Part shown: piece after piece, positions 7,017-14,522 of the stretch
Layout: every line of letters starts with the position of its first letter
Numbering within the stretch: the first letter of the stretch is position 1
From: Butyrivibrio sp. INlla21
Lineage (GTDB): Bacteria; Bacillota; Clostridia; Lachnospirales; Lachnospiraceae
Reading direction: 5' to 3'
Assembly (NCBI RefSeq): GCF_900116875.1
Contig: NZ_FPCC01000030.1
Span: 1-33,977, forward strand
DNA: 33,977 bases
Position numbers and translations under genes: made by a program
Notes under the pieces: generated by a model
What the model was told of the DNA's origin: nothing
Database searches by the model: none
Seen by the model: the letters and a program-made list of their open reading frames with translations, nothing else

Positions 7017-7883
7017 ATGAAGATATTAGTAGTTGGCGGAACAAGATTTTTCGGCATTCCGATGGTGAATGCTCTTATAGATGCAGGGCACGACGTGACG
7101 GTCGCAACACGCGGCAACAATGAGCTTAGCTTTAAAGGCGGCGTCAAGCATATCATTATGGACAGAACGGATGCCGATAGTGTCAAAAGAGCTGTCGAAG
7201 GCAGCAGCTTTGATGTTGTGATTGACAAGATTGCATACAGTTCAAATGATGTGAAAGCTCTTTTACCCAATATAAAGTGCGATAAGTATATTCAGATGTT
7301 GACCTGCTCGGTTTATGCGGAAGATAAGCCCTGCATAAATGAAAAAGAGTTTGATGCGGCGGCGCACCCGCTTGTTTGGACAGACAGAACGCAGGATTAC
7401 GGCGAGTCCAAGAGGCAGACTGAGAGAGCTGCCTATGAATATATGGACGCGGATAAGAGCGTCTTTGTTAGATACCCGGTTGTTATGGGAGAGAACGATT
7501 ACACCGGAAGACTTCGCTTTTATGTTGAGCATGTAATGAATGGTATTCCTATGTATGTGGATGATCGCGACTTCGCGATTTCTTTTATCAATGAAAAAGA
7601 AGCTGGAGAGTTCCTTGCTTTCTTGGCGGACAAAGCAGTGAGTGGGCCGATTAACGGCTGCTCTAGGGGTACGATCAAGATTTCCGAGCTTATAGCTTAC
7701 ATTGAAAAGAAAACGGGCAAGGCAGCAGTTTACAGTAATGACGGCGACGCCGCTCCGTACAATGGCCTTCAAAATGACATGAGTTGTGATACCGGTAAGG
7801 CGAAGAGCCTTGGCTACGAGTTCTCGGAGCTTGGCGATTGGATATATGAGCTGATCGATCATGAGATTGCTAAGGTGGGATGA
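7017..7883 (+). CDS. NAD(P)-dependent epimerase/dehydratase (extended SDR family)
   Basis: The 288-residue protein starts with a Rossmann fold: MKILVVGGTRFFG (residues 1-13) carries the glycine-rich dinucleotide-binding GGTxFxG motif. VIDKIAY (about 68-74) follows, and the catalytic YxxxK appears as YGESK (about 126-130) after a Ser-rich strand. The family contains sugar-nucleotide epimerases, dehydratases and CSP41-like reductases; the GGTRFFG form is common in the CSP41/isoflavone-reductase-like branch. The substrate cannot be read from the sequence. I chose ATG 7017 because AGGAG lies 7 bases before it and the Rossmann strand begins there; an in-frame ATG at 6987 would add 10 residues without a good site. 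No obvious pathway partners lie nearby. Confidence 0.85.
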   Translation: MKILVVGGTRFFGIPMVNALIDAGHDVTVATRGNNELSFKGGVKHIIMDRTDADSVKRAVEGSSFDVVIDKIAYSSNDVKALLPNIKCDKYIQMLTCSVYAEDKPCINEKEFDAAAHPLVWTDRTQDYGESKRQTERAAYEYMDADKSVFVRYPVVMGENDYTGRLRFYVEHVMNGIPMYVDDRDFAISFINEKEAGEFLAFLADKAVSGPINGCSRGTIKISELIAYIEKKTGKAAVYSNDGDAAPYNGLQNDMSCDTGKAKSLGYEFSELGDWIYELIDHEIAKVG

Positions 7884-7929
7884 GCTATTAAAAAGTGTTT
7901 GAATCCTAGTATTTAGGAGGGCAACGATC

Positions 7930-8076
7930 ATGGAAAAGAAGAACCAAGATAAGAAAAAATTAAAAGAAATCGAGCTTAAGCAGAACAAGTACGCCGAGAA
8001 GATATCCGCGGTCCCTTCGGATGAACTTGCCAAGGCGCTGAAATCTCTTTTGGCGAAGGATAAGGATGAGAAATGA
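7930..8076 (+). CDS. Small charged protein (48 residues), translationally coupled to the PhzF gene
   Basis: The ATG at 7930 has one of the best ribosome binding sites in the window (AGGAGGG). The 48-residue product is Lys/Glu-rich, with KKNQDKKKLKEIELKQNKYA and then a short helix SDELAKALKSLL. It ends at a TGA (8074-8076) that overlaps the ATG of the next gene as ATGA. It has no signal peptide, membrane segment or Cys. Strong initiation, clean ending and coupling argue that it is expressed. A role as a helical partner or regulator of the downstream enzyme is a guess. Confidence 0.7.
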   Translation: MEKKNQDKKKLKEIELKQNKYAEKISAVPSDELAKALKSLLAKDKDEK

Positions 8077-8849
8077 AACAATATATTGTAGATGCATTTA
8101 CAGATGAGCTTTTTCATGGGAATCAGGCGGCGGTATGTGTGCTTGATGAGTGGCTGTCGGAAGAACTAATGATGAATATCACTAAGGAAAATAATTTTTC
8201 CGAGACGGCGTTTACCGTTAAGAGCGTAGATGGTTATGATCTTAGGTGGTTTACTCCGGGAGGAGAGATCAATTTATGCGGTCATGCGACTTTGGCGACA
8301 TCATATGTTCTTTTTAATTTCTATGAGAAAAATGCAGGTGATCTTACTTTTCATACCATGAGCGGAGATTTATTCATCCATAGGCAGCAGGATGAGATTG
8401 TTATGGATTTTCCGGCATATAAGCTTAACGAGATACCTGTTAATGAGCAGATGACAAAGGCGATGGGACATAAGCCAAGTATGGCGTTTATAGATCGTGA
8501 TCTTTTGCTGGTATATGAAGATGAAAAGATAATTCGCGAGATGAAGCCTGATTTTGACGAGGTGCTGCTTCTTGACGGGGACGGAGTAGGTGTGACGGCT
8601 CAGGGAAAAGAGTATGATTGTGTATCGCGCTTTTTTACTCCAAAGGATAAGATAAATGAAGATCCGGTAACCGGTTCGGTACATTGTATGATAGCACCAT
8701 ACTGGGCAGAACGCTTGGGTAAAAATGATATTCATGCATACCAAGCTTCAGAACGAGGCGGCAGTTTGGAGTGTAAAGTTCAAGGTGACCGAGTTGTTAT
8801 TTCCGGAAAAGCTGTGTTGTATTCGGTTGGGGAGTTGTTTGTGAGATGA
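8073..8849 (+). CDS. PhzF-family isomerase/epimerase
   Basis: This 258-residue protein carries the PhzF signatures in order: YIVDAFTDELFHGNQAAVCVL (residues about 4-24), ETAF (catalytic Glu about residue 44), LRWFTPGGEINLCGHATLA (about 56-74) and EDPVTGSVHCMIAPYW (about 196-211). The family has a duplicated diaminopimelate-epimerase-like fold and performs cofactor-free acid-base chemistry. In phenazine producers it isomerises dihydrohydroxyanthranilate, but most homologues, such as YddE and probably this one, have unknown substrates, since no phenazine genes are present. The start codon overlaps the stop of the 48-residue gene. The tautomerase gene follows after 60 bases, another Pro/Glu-type isomerase, so the pair may act on a common small molecule (inference). 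Confidence 0.9.
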   Translation: MKQYIVDAFTDELFHGNQAAVCVLDEWLSEELMMNITKENNFSETAFTVKSVDGYDLRWFTPGGEINLCGHATLATSYVLFNFYEKNAGDLTFHTMSGDLFIHRQQDEIVMDFPAYKLNEIPVNEQMTKAMGHKPSMAFIDRDLLLVYEDEKIIREMKPDFDEVLLLDGDGVGVTAQGKEYDCVSRFFTPKDKINEDPVTGSVHCMIAPYWAERLGKNDIHAYQASERGGSLECKVQGDRVVISGKAVLYSVGELFVR

Positions 8850-8871
8850 ATGAACTCCGGAGCAGTGGGTG

Positions 8872-8890
8872 GCGTTCCATTTTGGAACGC
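8872..8890. repeat. Hairpin between the phzF-like and tautomerase genes
   Basis: GCGTTCCA and TGGAACGC form an 8-bp perfect stem with a TTT loop. No T-run follows, so it is more likely an RNA-processing or stability element than a terminator. Confidence 0.6.
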
Positions 8891-8909
8891 GAAGAAAATG
8901 AGGTGCGAT

Positions 8910-9269
8910 ATGCCATTAGTAAGAATTGAGATGATAAAGGACAAAAGCCCTGATTATAAAAAAGAGATCTTGCATATCGTTCACGACGGTTTGGTAGATG
9001 CTTTGGGCATTGAGGACTGGGACAGGTTTCAGAGGATCATCGAGATAGAAAAAGAAAACTTTGAGCTGCCGGAGGGCAAGACCGAGGATTTTCTATTGAT
9101 TGAGCTGACTCTATTTCCCGGAAGAATAAAAGAGCAGAAGAAAGCCGCTATAGAAACGATTACGAATAACCTAGGCAGCAAGCTTGGGGTAAAAGAGACT
9201 GATGTTTTTATCATCATCAACGAGCCACCGCTTGAAAATTGGGGGCTCGCAGGAAAACAGAAGGGGTAA
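8910..9269 (+). CDS. Tautomerase-superfamily protein with catalytic Pro1
   Basis: The ATG at 8910 is followed directly by a Pro codon (MPLVRIEMIKD). In the tautomerase superfamily the initiator Met is removed and Pro1 is the catalytic base, so this start is far better than the upstream in-frame ATG at 8850, which would bury the Pro. GAGGTG precedes it. The mature protein of 118 residues is longer than 4-oxalocrotonate tautomerase (about 62) and fits the two beta-alpha-beta units of the MIF-like or fused type: KKEILHIVHDGLVDALG in the first half and KAAIETITNNLGSKLGV in the second. The substrate is unknown. It follows the PhzF-like gene and is probably in the same transcript. Confidence 0.85.
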   Translation: MPLVRIEMIKDKSPDYKKEILHIVHDGLVDALGIEDWDRFQRIIEIEKENFELPEGKTEDFLLIELTLFPGRIKEQKKAAIETITNNLGSKLGVKETDVFIIINEPPLENWGLAGKQKG

Positions 9270-9310
9270 AAGAATAATGACAACCAAAGAGGTTTTGGAA
9301 ATATAACGTG

Positions 9311-9332
9311 GGGGATGAGCAAGCTCATCCCC
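9311..9332 (+). terminator. Perfect hairpin, possible weak terminator
   Basis: GGGGATGAGC (9311-9320) pairs completely with GCTCATCCCC (9323-9332), leaving a tiny loop. Only AATTATTAT follows, so termination would be partial at best. It separates the tautomerase gene from the HTH gene. Confidence 0.45.
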
Positions 9333-9377
9333 GCAATTATTATGGGGATAATAAGATTATCTGGAAAGGGGTAAAGA

Positions 9378-9653
9378 ATGAAGGACAATTTTAAAACATG
9401 GGAAGAAGCCAGAAATGAATTATATACTCCGGAAGAAATATCGGAAAGTGATCTTAGGGTTGCGCTGATGGGTGAGCTTGTCAAAGCAAGAAAAGAACTT
9501 GGACTGAGTCAAAGAGAACTTGAAAAAATATCGGGAGTTAAGCAACCTGTTATAGCAAGGATTGAATCAGGCGTTTCATCACCTAAATTGGATACGGTTG
9601 TAAAGCTTTTGGCGGCATTAGGGAAAAAACTTACTATTGTTCCAATGAGATAA
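9378..9653 (+). CDS. XRE-family HTH protein, HigA-like antitoxin without a visible toxin
   Basis: The 91-residue protein has an N-terminal tail (TWEEARNELYTPEEISES) typical of antitoxins of RelE/HigB (phage Gp49-like) systems. It is followed by a cro/C1-type helix-turn-helix: LVKARKELGLSQRELEKISG and VKQPVIARIESG (about residues 34-65), then a C-terminal strand KLTIVPM. AAGGGG lies before the ATG. In HigBA loci the toxin gene lies directly upstream. Here the 107 bases upstream contain only a hairpin and a nine-codon frame (9277-9306), and the next gene downstream is a GNAT enzyme. The protein thus looks like an orphan antitoxin or a free-standing repressor. Confidence 0.8.
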   Translation: MKDNFKTWEEARNELYTPEEISESDLRVALMGELVKARKELGLSQRELEKISGVKQPVIARIESGVSSPKLDTVVKLLAALGKKLTIVPMR

Positions 9654-9676
9654 CAACATCCGGGAAAGGACCTATT

Positions 9677-10168
9677 TTGGAAAAAGACTATAAGATTATT
9701 ATGGCGACGGAAGAAGATCGCGATGAGATAATGGTGCTTTATAAGGCGCAGATAGGGAGAGAGCTGTGCCCGTGGGATGAGGATTATCCTTCGCATGAAA
9801 CGATTGATGCGGATTTTGCGCGCGACGGACTTTTTGTTTTGAAAGAAGAGGGAAAGATTAAAGCTGCGATCTCGGTTGAAGAAGATGAGGAAGTGGATAA
9901 GCTTCCGTGCTGGGATAAGAGGCTTGAACCCGAGGGAGAGCTTGCGAGGCTGGCTGTTTTGCCGGATGAGCAGAACAAGGGGCTTGCGAGGATAATGCTT
10001 AAATATGGCATGGATGAGCTGAAAAGGCGCGGCTGCAACGGTATCCACATACTCGTTGGGAAGCATAATACCAAGGCGATCCGCTCGTATGCGGTGTTTG
10101 GCTTTGATGAAGTCGGTGAGTGCCACCTGTACGACCAGGATTTCCTGTGTTATGAAAAGAAACTGTAA
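9677..10168 (+). CDS. GNAT-family N-acetyltransferase
   Basis: This 163-residue protein is a complete GNAT fold. Its N-terminal part reads ATEEDRDEIMVLYKAQIG. The central strands include GLFVLKEEGKIKAAISV. Strand 4 and motif A read GELARLAVLPDEQNKGLARI (about residues 91-110; pyrophosphate loop QNKGLA), and the C-terminus has HNTKAIRSYAVFGFDEVGEC. It uses acetyl-CoA to acylate an unknown amine. The start is a TTG at 9677 with AAAGGA at 9665-9670; the first ATG in frame (9701) has no such site. GNAT genes beside antitoxin-like HTH genes can act as toxins, but those carry a ribbon-helix-helix partner, so I do not propose that here. Confidence 0.85.
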   Translation: MEKDYKIIMATEEDRDEIMVLYKAQIGRELCPWDEDYPSHETIDADFARDGLFVLKEEGKIKAAISVEEDEEVDKLPCWDKRLEPEGELARLAVLPDEQNKGLARIMLKYGMDELKRRGCNGIHILVGKHNTKAIRSYAVFGFDEVGECHLYDQDFLCYEKKL

Positions 10169-10218
10169 ATAATTGAATGCCACCCCGTTTCCTAAGACCT
10201 AAAAAGGAGCCCAAGCTT

Positions 10219-11139
10219 TTGAACACAAAGAAAAATCCGTTACAAAACAAATTAATAGTGTGCCTCTTGGCGGTTCTGTGTTGCCTTTTGTGGGGCAGCG
10301 CTTTTCCGAGTATAAAAACGGGATATAAGATGTTTGAGATAGGAGCACAGGACAGCGTTTCTCAGATTCTTTTTGCGGGAATAAGATTTTCGCTTGCGGG
10401 AGTGCTTGCGATAATCTTCGGAAGTTTGCTGCAGAAGAAAGTTCTTTTTCCTAAAAAGACATCTTGGAAGATGATAGGGGTACTGAGCGTATTCCAGACG
10501 ATACTGCAGTATATATTCTTTTACATCGGACTTGCGCACTCGTCGGGAGTGAAGTCCTCGATAATCAACGGAATGAGCACGTTCTTTGCAATCTTACTGG
10601 CATGCCTTGTAAGAAAACAGGAGCGGTTGTCGCTCGTTAAGATAATCGGATGTGTGCTTGGAACGGCGGGCGTTATAATAGTGAGTCTTTCGGGCGGAAG
10701 CATTGGTGCGGGTTTTGCGCTTACCGGAGAAGGATTTATTCTGATCGCATCTGTATCATATGCAATCTCATCGGTCATGATAAAAGAGTTTTCGGCAAAA
10801 GAAAACCCTGTAACGCTTAGCGGTTATCAGTTCGTGATAGGCGGTCTTGCTATGGTCATGATAGGACTTATGGCAGGCGGCCGTATACATCTTACAAATC
10901 CTATGGGAATTATTCTCATTATCTACATGGCGCTGATATCCTCGGTTGCATATTCTTTATGGGGGATTCTTCTTAAGTACAACCCGGTATCATCGGTCAC
11001 GATATATGGATTTTCCAATCCGATCTTCGGGGCTCTTTTGTCCGCGTTTTTCCTTGCTGAATGGGATAAACTCAGCATTTGGTATGTCCTTGCACTTGCA
11101 CTTGTGAGTCTTGGAATATATGTTGTAAACAGAGAGTGA
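10219..11139 (+). CDS. EamA/DMT-family transporter
   Basis: About ten hydrophobic segments in 306 residues, arranged as two EamA repeats, mark a drug/metabolite transporter of the plasma membrane. Repeat 1 has CLLWGSAFPSIKTGY near the first membrane segment (the usual WG(S/T)xF motif). The end of each repeat shows the conserved helix pattern, for example GCVLGTAGVIIVSLSGG. The substrate is unknown; homologues export amino acids, purines or drugs. I chose the TTG at 10219 because AAGGAG (10204-10209) sits nine bases before it, giving MNTKKNPLQNK. The upstream ATG at 10177 has no ribosome binding site and would add 14 unlikely residues. Confidence 0.85.
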   Translation: MNTKKNPLQNKLIVCLLAVLCCLLWGSAFPSIKTGYKMFEIGAQDSVSQILFAGIRFSLAGVLAIIFGSLLQKKVLFPKKTSWKMIGVLSVFQTILQYIFFYIGLAHSSGVKSSIINGMSTFFAILLACLVRKQERLSLVKIIGCVLGTAGVIIVSLSGGSIGAGFALTGEGFILIASVSYAISSVMIKEFSAKENPVTLSGYQFVIGGLAMVMIGLMAGGRIHLTNPMGIILIIYMALISSVAYSLWGILLKYNPVSSVTIYGFSNPIFGALLSAFFLAEWDKLSIWYVLALALVSLGIYVVNRE

Positions 11140-11210
11140 TTTTTAATAGTAAAACACCTGATTTGTATAATTATAAAAGTATTATAAACATACGAAAATG
11201 CGTTTGCGGA

Positions 11211-11220
11211 GTGATATAAT
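11211..11220 (+). promoter_or_regulatory. Predicted extended -10 promoter of the chemotaxis receptor gene
   Basis: TGATATAAT (11212-11220) fits the extended -10 form TGnTATAAT. No good -35 box is seen 17 bases upstream. The ribosome binding site GGAGGG follows about 25 bases downstream. Confidence 0.5.
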
Positions 11221-11256
11221 TCTAGTGTGGACATTTTTTTATGGAGGGCTTCTTTT

Positions 11257-12732
11257 ATGCAGGAAAATCACTTAAAGCGAACTTGTAAACTTCTTTTTAT
11301 CATTCACGCAATTACGACATTTTTTTCTATAGTCGGACTAATCTCACAGCTTGCGGTTGCAGAACTTCCTCCCATTATGGGAATTTTACCGCTTGTTCTT
11401 GTTATTGTGGTTTTCATTGCGGATTCACTTTATCATTTTATTGCCAAAAACGGACTGAAGTACATGAGACTTGTAGCAATCACGTATTCAGTCGTTTACT
11501 TTGCGATGCTTAACAGTGGAAACACCGCAACGACATATCCATACATGATCCCGTTCCTTATCATGTTCCTTATGTCGCTTGATAAATTAAGTGTGAGGGT
11601 CGGAGTTATAGGATTTGCTCTTTCCAATTTGGTTCGTGTAATCCTGACAATCTCTTCTACCGCAGATATTACCGCAGATATCGAGCTTATCATGATCGAG
11701 ACGATAATAACTATCCTTACTACGGTAACAATCGTTAAAGGACATACCCTTCTTACAAGATTCTTTACCGATTCGCTTAATGAAGTTACTACCGTTTCGG
11801 ATAAAAATAAGACTATCACAGGTAAGATCACTGAGGTTGCGGAGAGCGTAGTTGAAGACGCCGCTTCGATAAGCGATGCGCTTAAGACAATCGGAGAGTC
11901 CGCATCACTTCTTGATGAGACCATGAGCAATATCATGGACGGAACTCAGCATACAGCTGAAGCGATCACCAATCAGACAGTACAGACACATGATATTCAG
12001 GATATCATTGATGATACCAAGAAGAGTGCCGAAAAAGTTGACGGTATAAATGCAGAGGCTGCGGAAGCTCTTAAGGAAGGTATGAGTGTTATGGAATCCT
12101 TGTTTGAGGAAGCCGAAAAAGCCAGAAAGGCCGGAGATGATCTTCAGAAGGCTGCTGACGAGCTTCGTTCCAATACCGATGATGTTAGCGGAATTACCAG
12201 CATTATCCTTTCAATTTCTTCACAGACCAACCTCCTTGCTCTTAATGCAAGTATCGAGGCTGCAAGAGCCGGCGAAGTAGGTAAGGGCTTTGCGGTAGTT
12301 GCCGATGAGATCAGAAATCTTGCCGAGCAGACCAAGAAACAGACAGAGAACATCACAAGTATCATCGAGGTTCTTACAGCCAACGCCGATACCGTTGCGG
12401 ACTGCGCTACCACAAGTTCACAGTCGGCTAATCGCGAGACGGAATATACTCAGAACGCTTCCAAGAAATTCGAGTTCATTCAGGAAAAGCTTGCTGAGCT
12501 TGGCACCGCAATAGGCGATATCAGTAATTACATTTCATCACTCAGCAGCTCCAACAACGAGATCGTCGACAGTGCAAGTACATTGTCTGCGACCAGTGAG
12601 GAGATAAGCGCAAGCTCTGCTGAGGCTGCCAAGGCAAGTACACGTAACGTTGAGCTTATCGATCAGTTCAAAGAGTCGATGGACGGCATCATTGCCAAGA
12701 TTACTGAGCTTCAGAAATATACTCAGGGATAA
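11257..12732 (+). CDS. Methyl-accepting chemotaxis protein, six-helix membrane sensor type
   Basis: The 491-residue receptor starts with six hydrophobic helices (about residues 10-170) with only short loops and no large extracellular ligand domain. No clear HAMP domain follows. The cytoplasmic signalling domain is a long coiled coil (about 185-490). Its hairpin tip carries the near-invariant [19 protein letters not shown] and [18 protein letters not shown] (about 318-355), which binds CheA and CheW. Ser/Thr/Ala-rich and Glu/Gln patches on both sides fit methylation helices. The signal may be sensed within the membrane or indirectly. ATG 11257 is preceded by GGAGGG; an in-frame GTG at 11227 is less likely. 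Its own promoter and terminator make it monocistronic, with no che genes nearby. Confidence 0.92.
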   Translation: MQENHLKRTCKLLFIIHAITTFFSIVGLISQLAVAELPPIMGILPLVLVIVVFIADSLYHFIAKNGLKYMRLVAITYSVVYFAMLNSGNTATTYPYMIPFLIMFLMSLDKLSVRVGVIGFALSNLVRVILTISSTADITADIELIMIETIITILTTVTIVKGHTLLTRFFTDSLNEVTTVSDKNKTITGKITEVAESVVEDAASISDALKTIGESASLLDETMSNIMDGTQHTAEAITNQTVQTHDIQDIIDDTKKSAEKVDGINAEAAEALKEGMSVMESLFEEAEKARKAGDDLQKAADELRSNTDDVSGITSIILSISSQTNLLALNASIEAARAGEVGKGFAVVADEIRNLAEQTKKQTENITSIIEVLTANADTVADCATTSSQSANRETEYTQNASKKFEFIQEKLAELGTAIGDISNYISSLSSSNNEIVDSASTLSATSEEISASSAEAAKASTRNVELIDQFKESMDGIIAKITELQKYTQG

Positions 12733-12758
12733 TAAAAGAATATTAGGAAAAAGATATT

Positions 12759-12790
12759 GTGCCGAAGGCGTAAGCTTTCGGCACTTTTTT
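12759..12790 (+). terminator. Intrinsic terminator of the chemotaxis receptor gene
   Basis: GTGCCGAA (12759-12766) pairs with TTCGGCAC (12777-12784), followed by six T. Confidence 0.85.
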
Positions 12791-12808
12791 ATGTTTTGGG
12801 AAATCACT

Positions 12809-12835
12809 GTGACATAAAGACGGCGGTGTTATAAT
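12809..12835 (+). promoter_or_regulatory. Possible promoter of the XRE-TPR gene
   Basis: GTGACA (12809-12814) and TATAAT (12830-12835) are separated by 15 bases, shorter than ideal. A second TATAAT at 12905-12910 has no matching -35. Confidence 0.35.
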
Positions 12836-12954
12836 ATGAGCGTAGGTTAATAAAATTAAATTAATGTTAAGAGCTGTTCACTACCGCTTTTTTATCGGCA
12901 CAGATATAATGAGGGTCATAACCGGTTATATAAAAGGAAAGAATGGAGACAGTT

Positions 12955-14016
12955 ATGCAGATAAATGAAGTTATAAGAAAATATAGAAAAGAAAAGAACA
13001 TGACTCAGGAAGAAATGGCAAACAGGCTCGGAGTGACCGCACCCGCGGTAAATAAGTGGGAAAGCGGCGCATCTATGCCCGATATAGCTCTTTTAGCTCC
13101 TATAGCAAGATTACTTGGCGTTTCACTTGATGAGCTTCTTTCATATAATGAGAATCTTACTGAGATTGAGGAAGCAAACATCATCGGCGGGATTTATGCA
13201 ATACTGAATACGGAGAAACCTGATGTTGTTTACCAAAGAATCGTGGACATAGCAAGAGAGTATCCTAACGCAGAGAACCTCAATCTTACTCTTACGACGC
13301 TGTTAAACGCGAGGTCTTTTCTCCTTACCGGAAAGGAAAGGAAGAAGTATGATGAATGGATTCAGAGTTCTTTCGAAAATCTCTTGCAGACCCATGATGA
13401 AAAGATTAAAATGCAGGCGGCGGACGGCTTGTACTCATTCTTTATAACCAGAGAAAAGTATGAGGAAGCGGAAGGATGTCTTAAGTATTATTCGGAGCAG
13501 AATCCTGATAGAAAGAGAAAGCTTGCGACAATTTATGCCGGAACGGGCAAGTATGAAGAAGCATATAAAACGCTGGAAGAAGTTCTTTATTCAAATTATC
13601 CGACCTTAAGCGGATTGCTTTATGAGATTTATGGGGTTGCTGTCAAAACCGGAAACCTTGAGAAAGCAGAGGCGATAATAGAAAAAGAAAGCGCGCTTGC
13701 GGATCTTTTTGAGATGGGAGAGTATCATAAGAACGCCGGAAGGCTCAACTTGGCGGTCAAAAAGAAGGATGCTAAAAAGGCACTTGAGCTCATGGACTTG
13801 TTATTTGAAAACGTTGATACTATGACAGATTATACGAAATCAAGTTTGTACGAGCACATGACCTTTAATGAAGCTCCGGGCGCGTCTCAGATGGTTATCG
13901 CCACCTTGCTCAAGCAGTACAAAGAGAGTGAGGATATGGAGTTCATCAGAAAAACGCCCGAATGGGAAAAGTTTTTAAAGAAATGGGACACAATCCCCTT
14001 CCCTACGGTCCAATAA
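12955..14016 (+). CDS. XRE-family regulator with TPR-like helical domain
   Basis: The 353-residue protein begins with a cro/C1-type helix-turn-helix: MQINEVIRKYRKEKNMTQEE, VTAPAVNKWESG and LLAPIARLLGVSLDELLSY (residues 1-66). The rest is all-helical with repeat-like pairs such as REKYEEAEGCLKYYSEQNPD and GKYEEAYKTLEEVLYSNYP, as in tetratricopeptide repeats. HTH plus TPR proteins of this kind are common in Firmicutes and often respond to a peptide or small-molecule signal (RRNPP-like in concept); no target is evident. ATG 12955 has GGAG six bases before it. ATG 12943 in the same frame, with AAGGA at 12934, is nearly as good and would add four residues. A terminator follows immediately. Confidence 0.85.
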   Translation: MQINEVIRKYRKEKNMTQEEMANRLGVTAPAVNKWESGASMPDIALLAPIARLLGVSLDELLSYNENLTEIEEANIIGGIYAILNTEKPDVVYQRIVDIAREYPNAENLNLTLTTLLNARSFLLTGKERKKYDEWIQSSFENLLQTHDEKIKMQAADGLYSFFITREKYEEAEGCLKYYSEQNPDRKRKLATIYAGTGKYEEAYKTLEEVLYSNYPTLSGLLYEIYGVAVKTGNLEKAEAIIEKESALADLFEMGEYHKNAGRLNLAVKKKDAKKALELMDLLFENVDTMTDYTKSSLYEHMTFNEAPGASQMVIATLLKQYKESEDMEFIRKTPEWEKFLKKWDTIPFPTVQ

Positions 14017-14030
14017 TATTTTTACAAATC

Positions 14031-14078
14031 AGCCCCAACTATGGTAAGATATAGTTTGCCTTGTTGGGGCTATTTTTT
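14031..14078 (+). terminator. Intrinsic terminator, copy A of a duplicated block
   Basis: AGCCCCAAC (14031-14039) pairs with GTTGGGGCT (14063-14071), followed by A and six T (14073-14078). The same architecture and partly the same loop sequence recur at 15662-15697 before ychF. Confidence 0.78.
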
Positions 14079-14097
14079 ATGATAATGTTTTGATTTA

Positions 14098-14137
14098 AAG
14101 GAGATAGATTATTATGAAGCTGGGCATTGTTATTTGA
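14098..14137 (+). pseudogene. Truncated duplicate of the ychF start (ribosome binding site plus six codons)
   Basis: AAGGAG (14098-14103) and ATG 14114 begin MKLGIV, identical at protein level to the start of YchF at 15738, then run into a stop (TGA 14135-14137). All five codons after the ATG differ only at synonymous positions (for example CTG against TTA). Together with the matching terminator just upstream, this marks a diverged second copy of the ychF 5' end. Chance similarity cannot be fully excluded for so short a match. Confidence 0.5.
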
Positions 14138-14147
14138 AGCCTATTTT

Positions 14148-14197
14148 CATGAATCTCCATAAAAGGTCATAAATCTCTATAAAGCCGCATGAATACT
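14148..14197 (+). repeat. Direct repeats with 20-bp period
   Basis: Two 20-base units (14148-14167 and 14168-14187) share CAT(G/A)AATCTC(C/T)ATAAA, and a third partial unit CATGAAT begins at 14188. Such short tandem repeats beside an insertion boundary resemble integrase or excisionase binding sites. The 14017-14522 gap is otherwise free of genes. Confidence 0.5.
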
Positions 14198-14259
14198 GAA
14201 CTCACAAAAAATTCATCTACTATAAAACTTGTTATAGATTCACATATTTCATAAAAAAA

Positions 14260-14300
14260 TGGTGCCCTCGTGGTGCCCGATATGGTGCCCGATTTTCGGG
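14260..14300. repeat. Three TGGTGCCC repeats and a small hairpin
   Basis: TGGTGCCC occurs at 14260-14267, 14271-14278 and 14283-14290; the last leads into CCCGATTTTCGGG (14288-14300). On the minus strand the repeats read GGGCACCA and encode SGTISGTT-like sequence, similar in style to the C-terminal ends of some tyrosine integrases. No complete integrase frame remains. Confidence 0.5.
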
Positions 14301-14522
14301 AGACCATTAGAGCGTAATTTGATTTTTGATGAGTTAAAGCAAGCCCAGATCAGTACATAAACAGCATCAGATGGAAGAAAACTTTTAGTATTTTAAAGTT
14401 GTTGTGGACATGAATATCATATAAGGAACTATCTTTTTAAATGGGATAATGCAGCATAGTTTAAAACAGTCGAAGCATATAATAGGGAAATAAAGGTGTT
14501 AAATGAATTGTTGAGAGGAGTA

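Noticed and set aside
9277..9306. Nine-codon frame MTTKEVLEI before the HTH gene
   Set aside because: It has a fair upstream purine run but is too short to call; it may be the start of a deleted gene.
14160..14330. Minus-strand frame as an intact integrase end
   Set aside because: Only a short piece with SGTISGTT-like residues; no catalytic residues or upstream integrase sequence remain, so it is treated as repeats only.
14478..14483. TATAAT upstream of the PAP2 gene as a promoter
   Set aside because: No acceptable -35 box at 16-18 bases.
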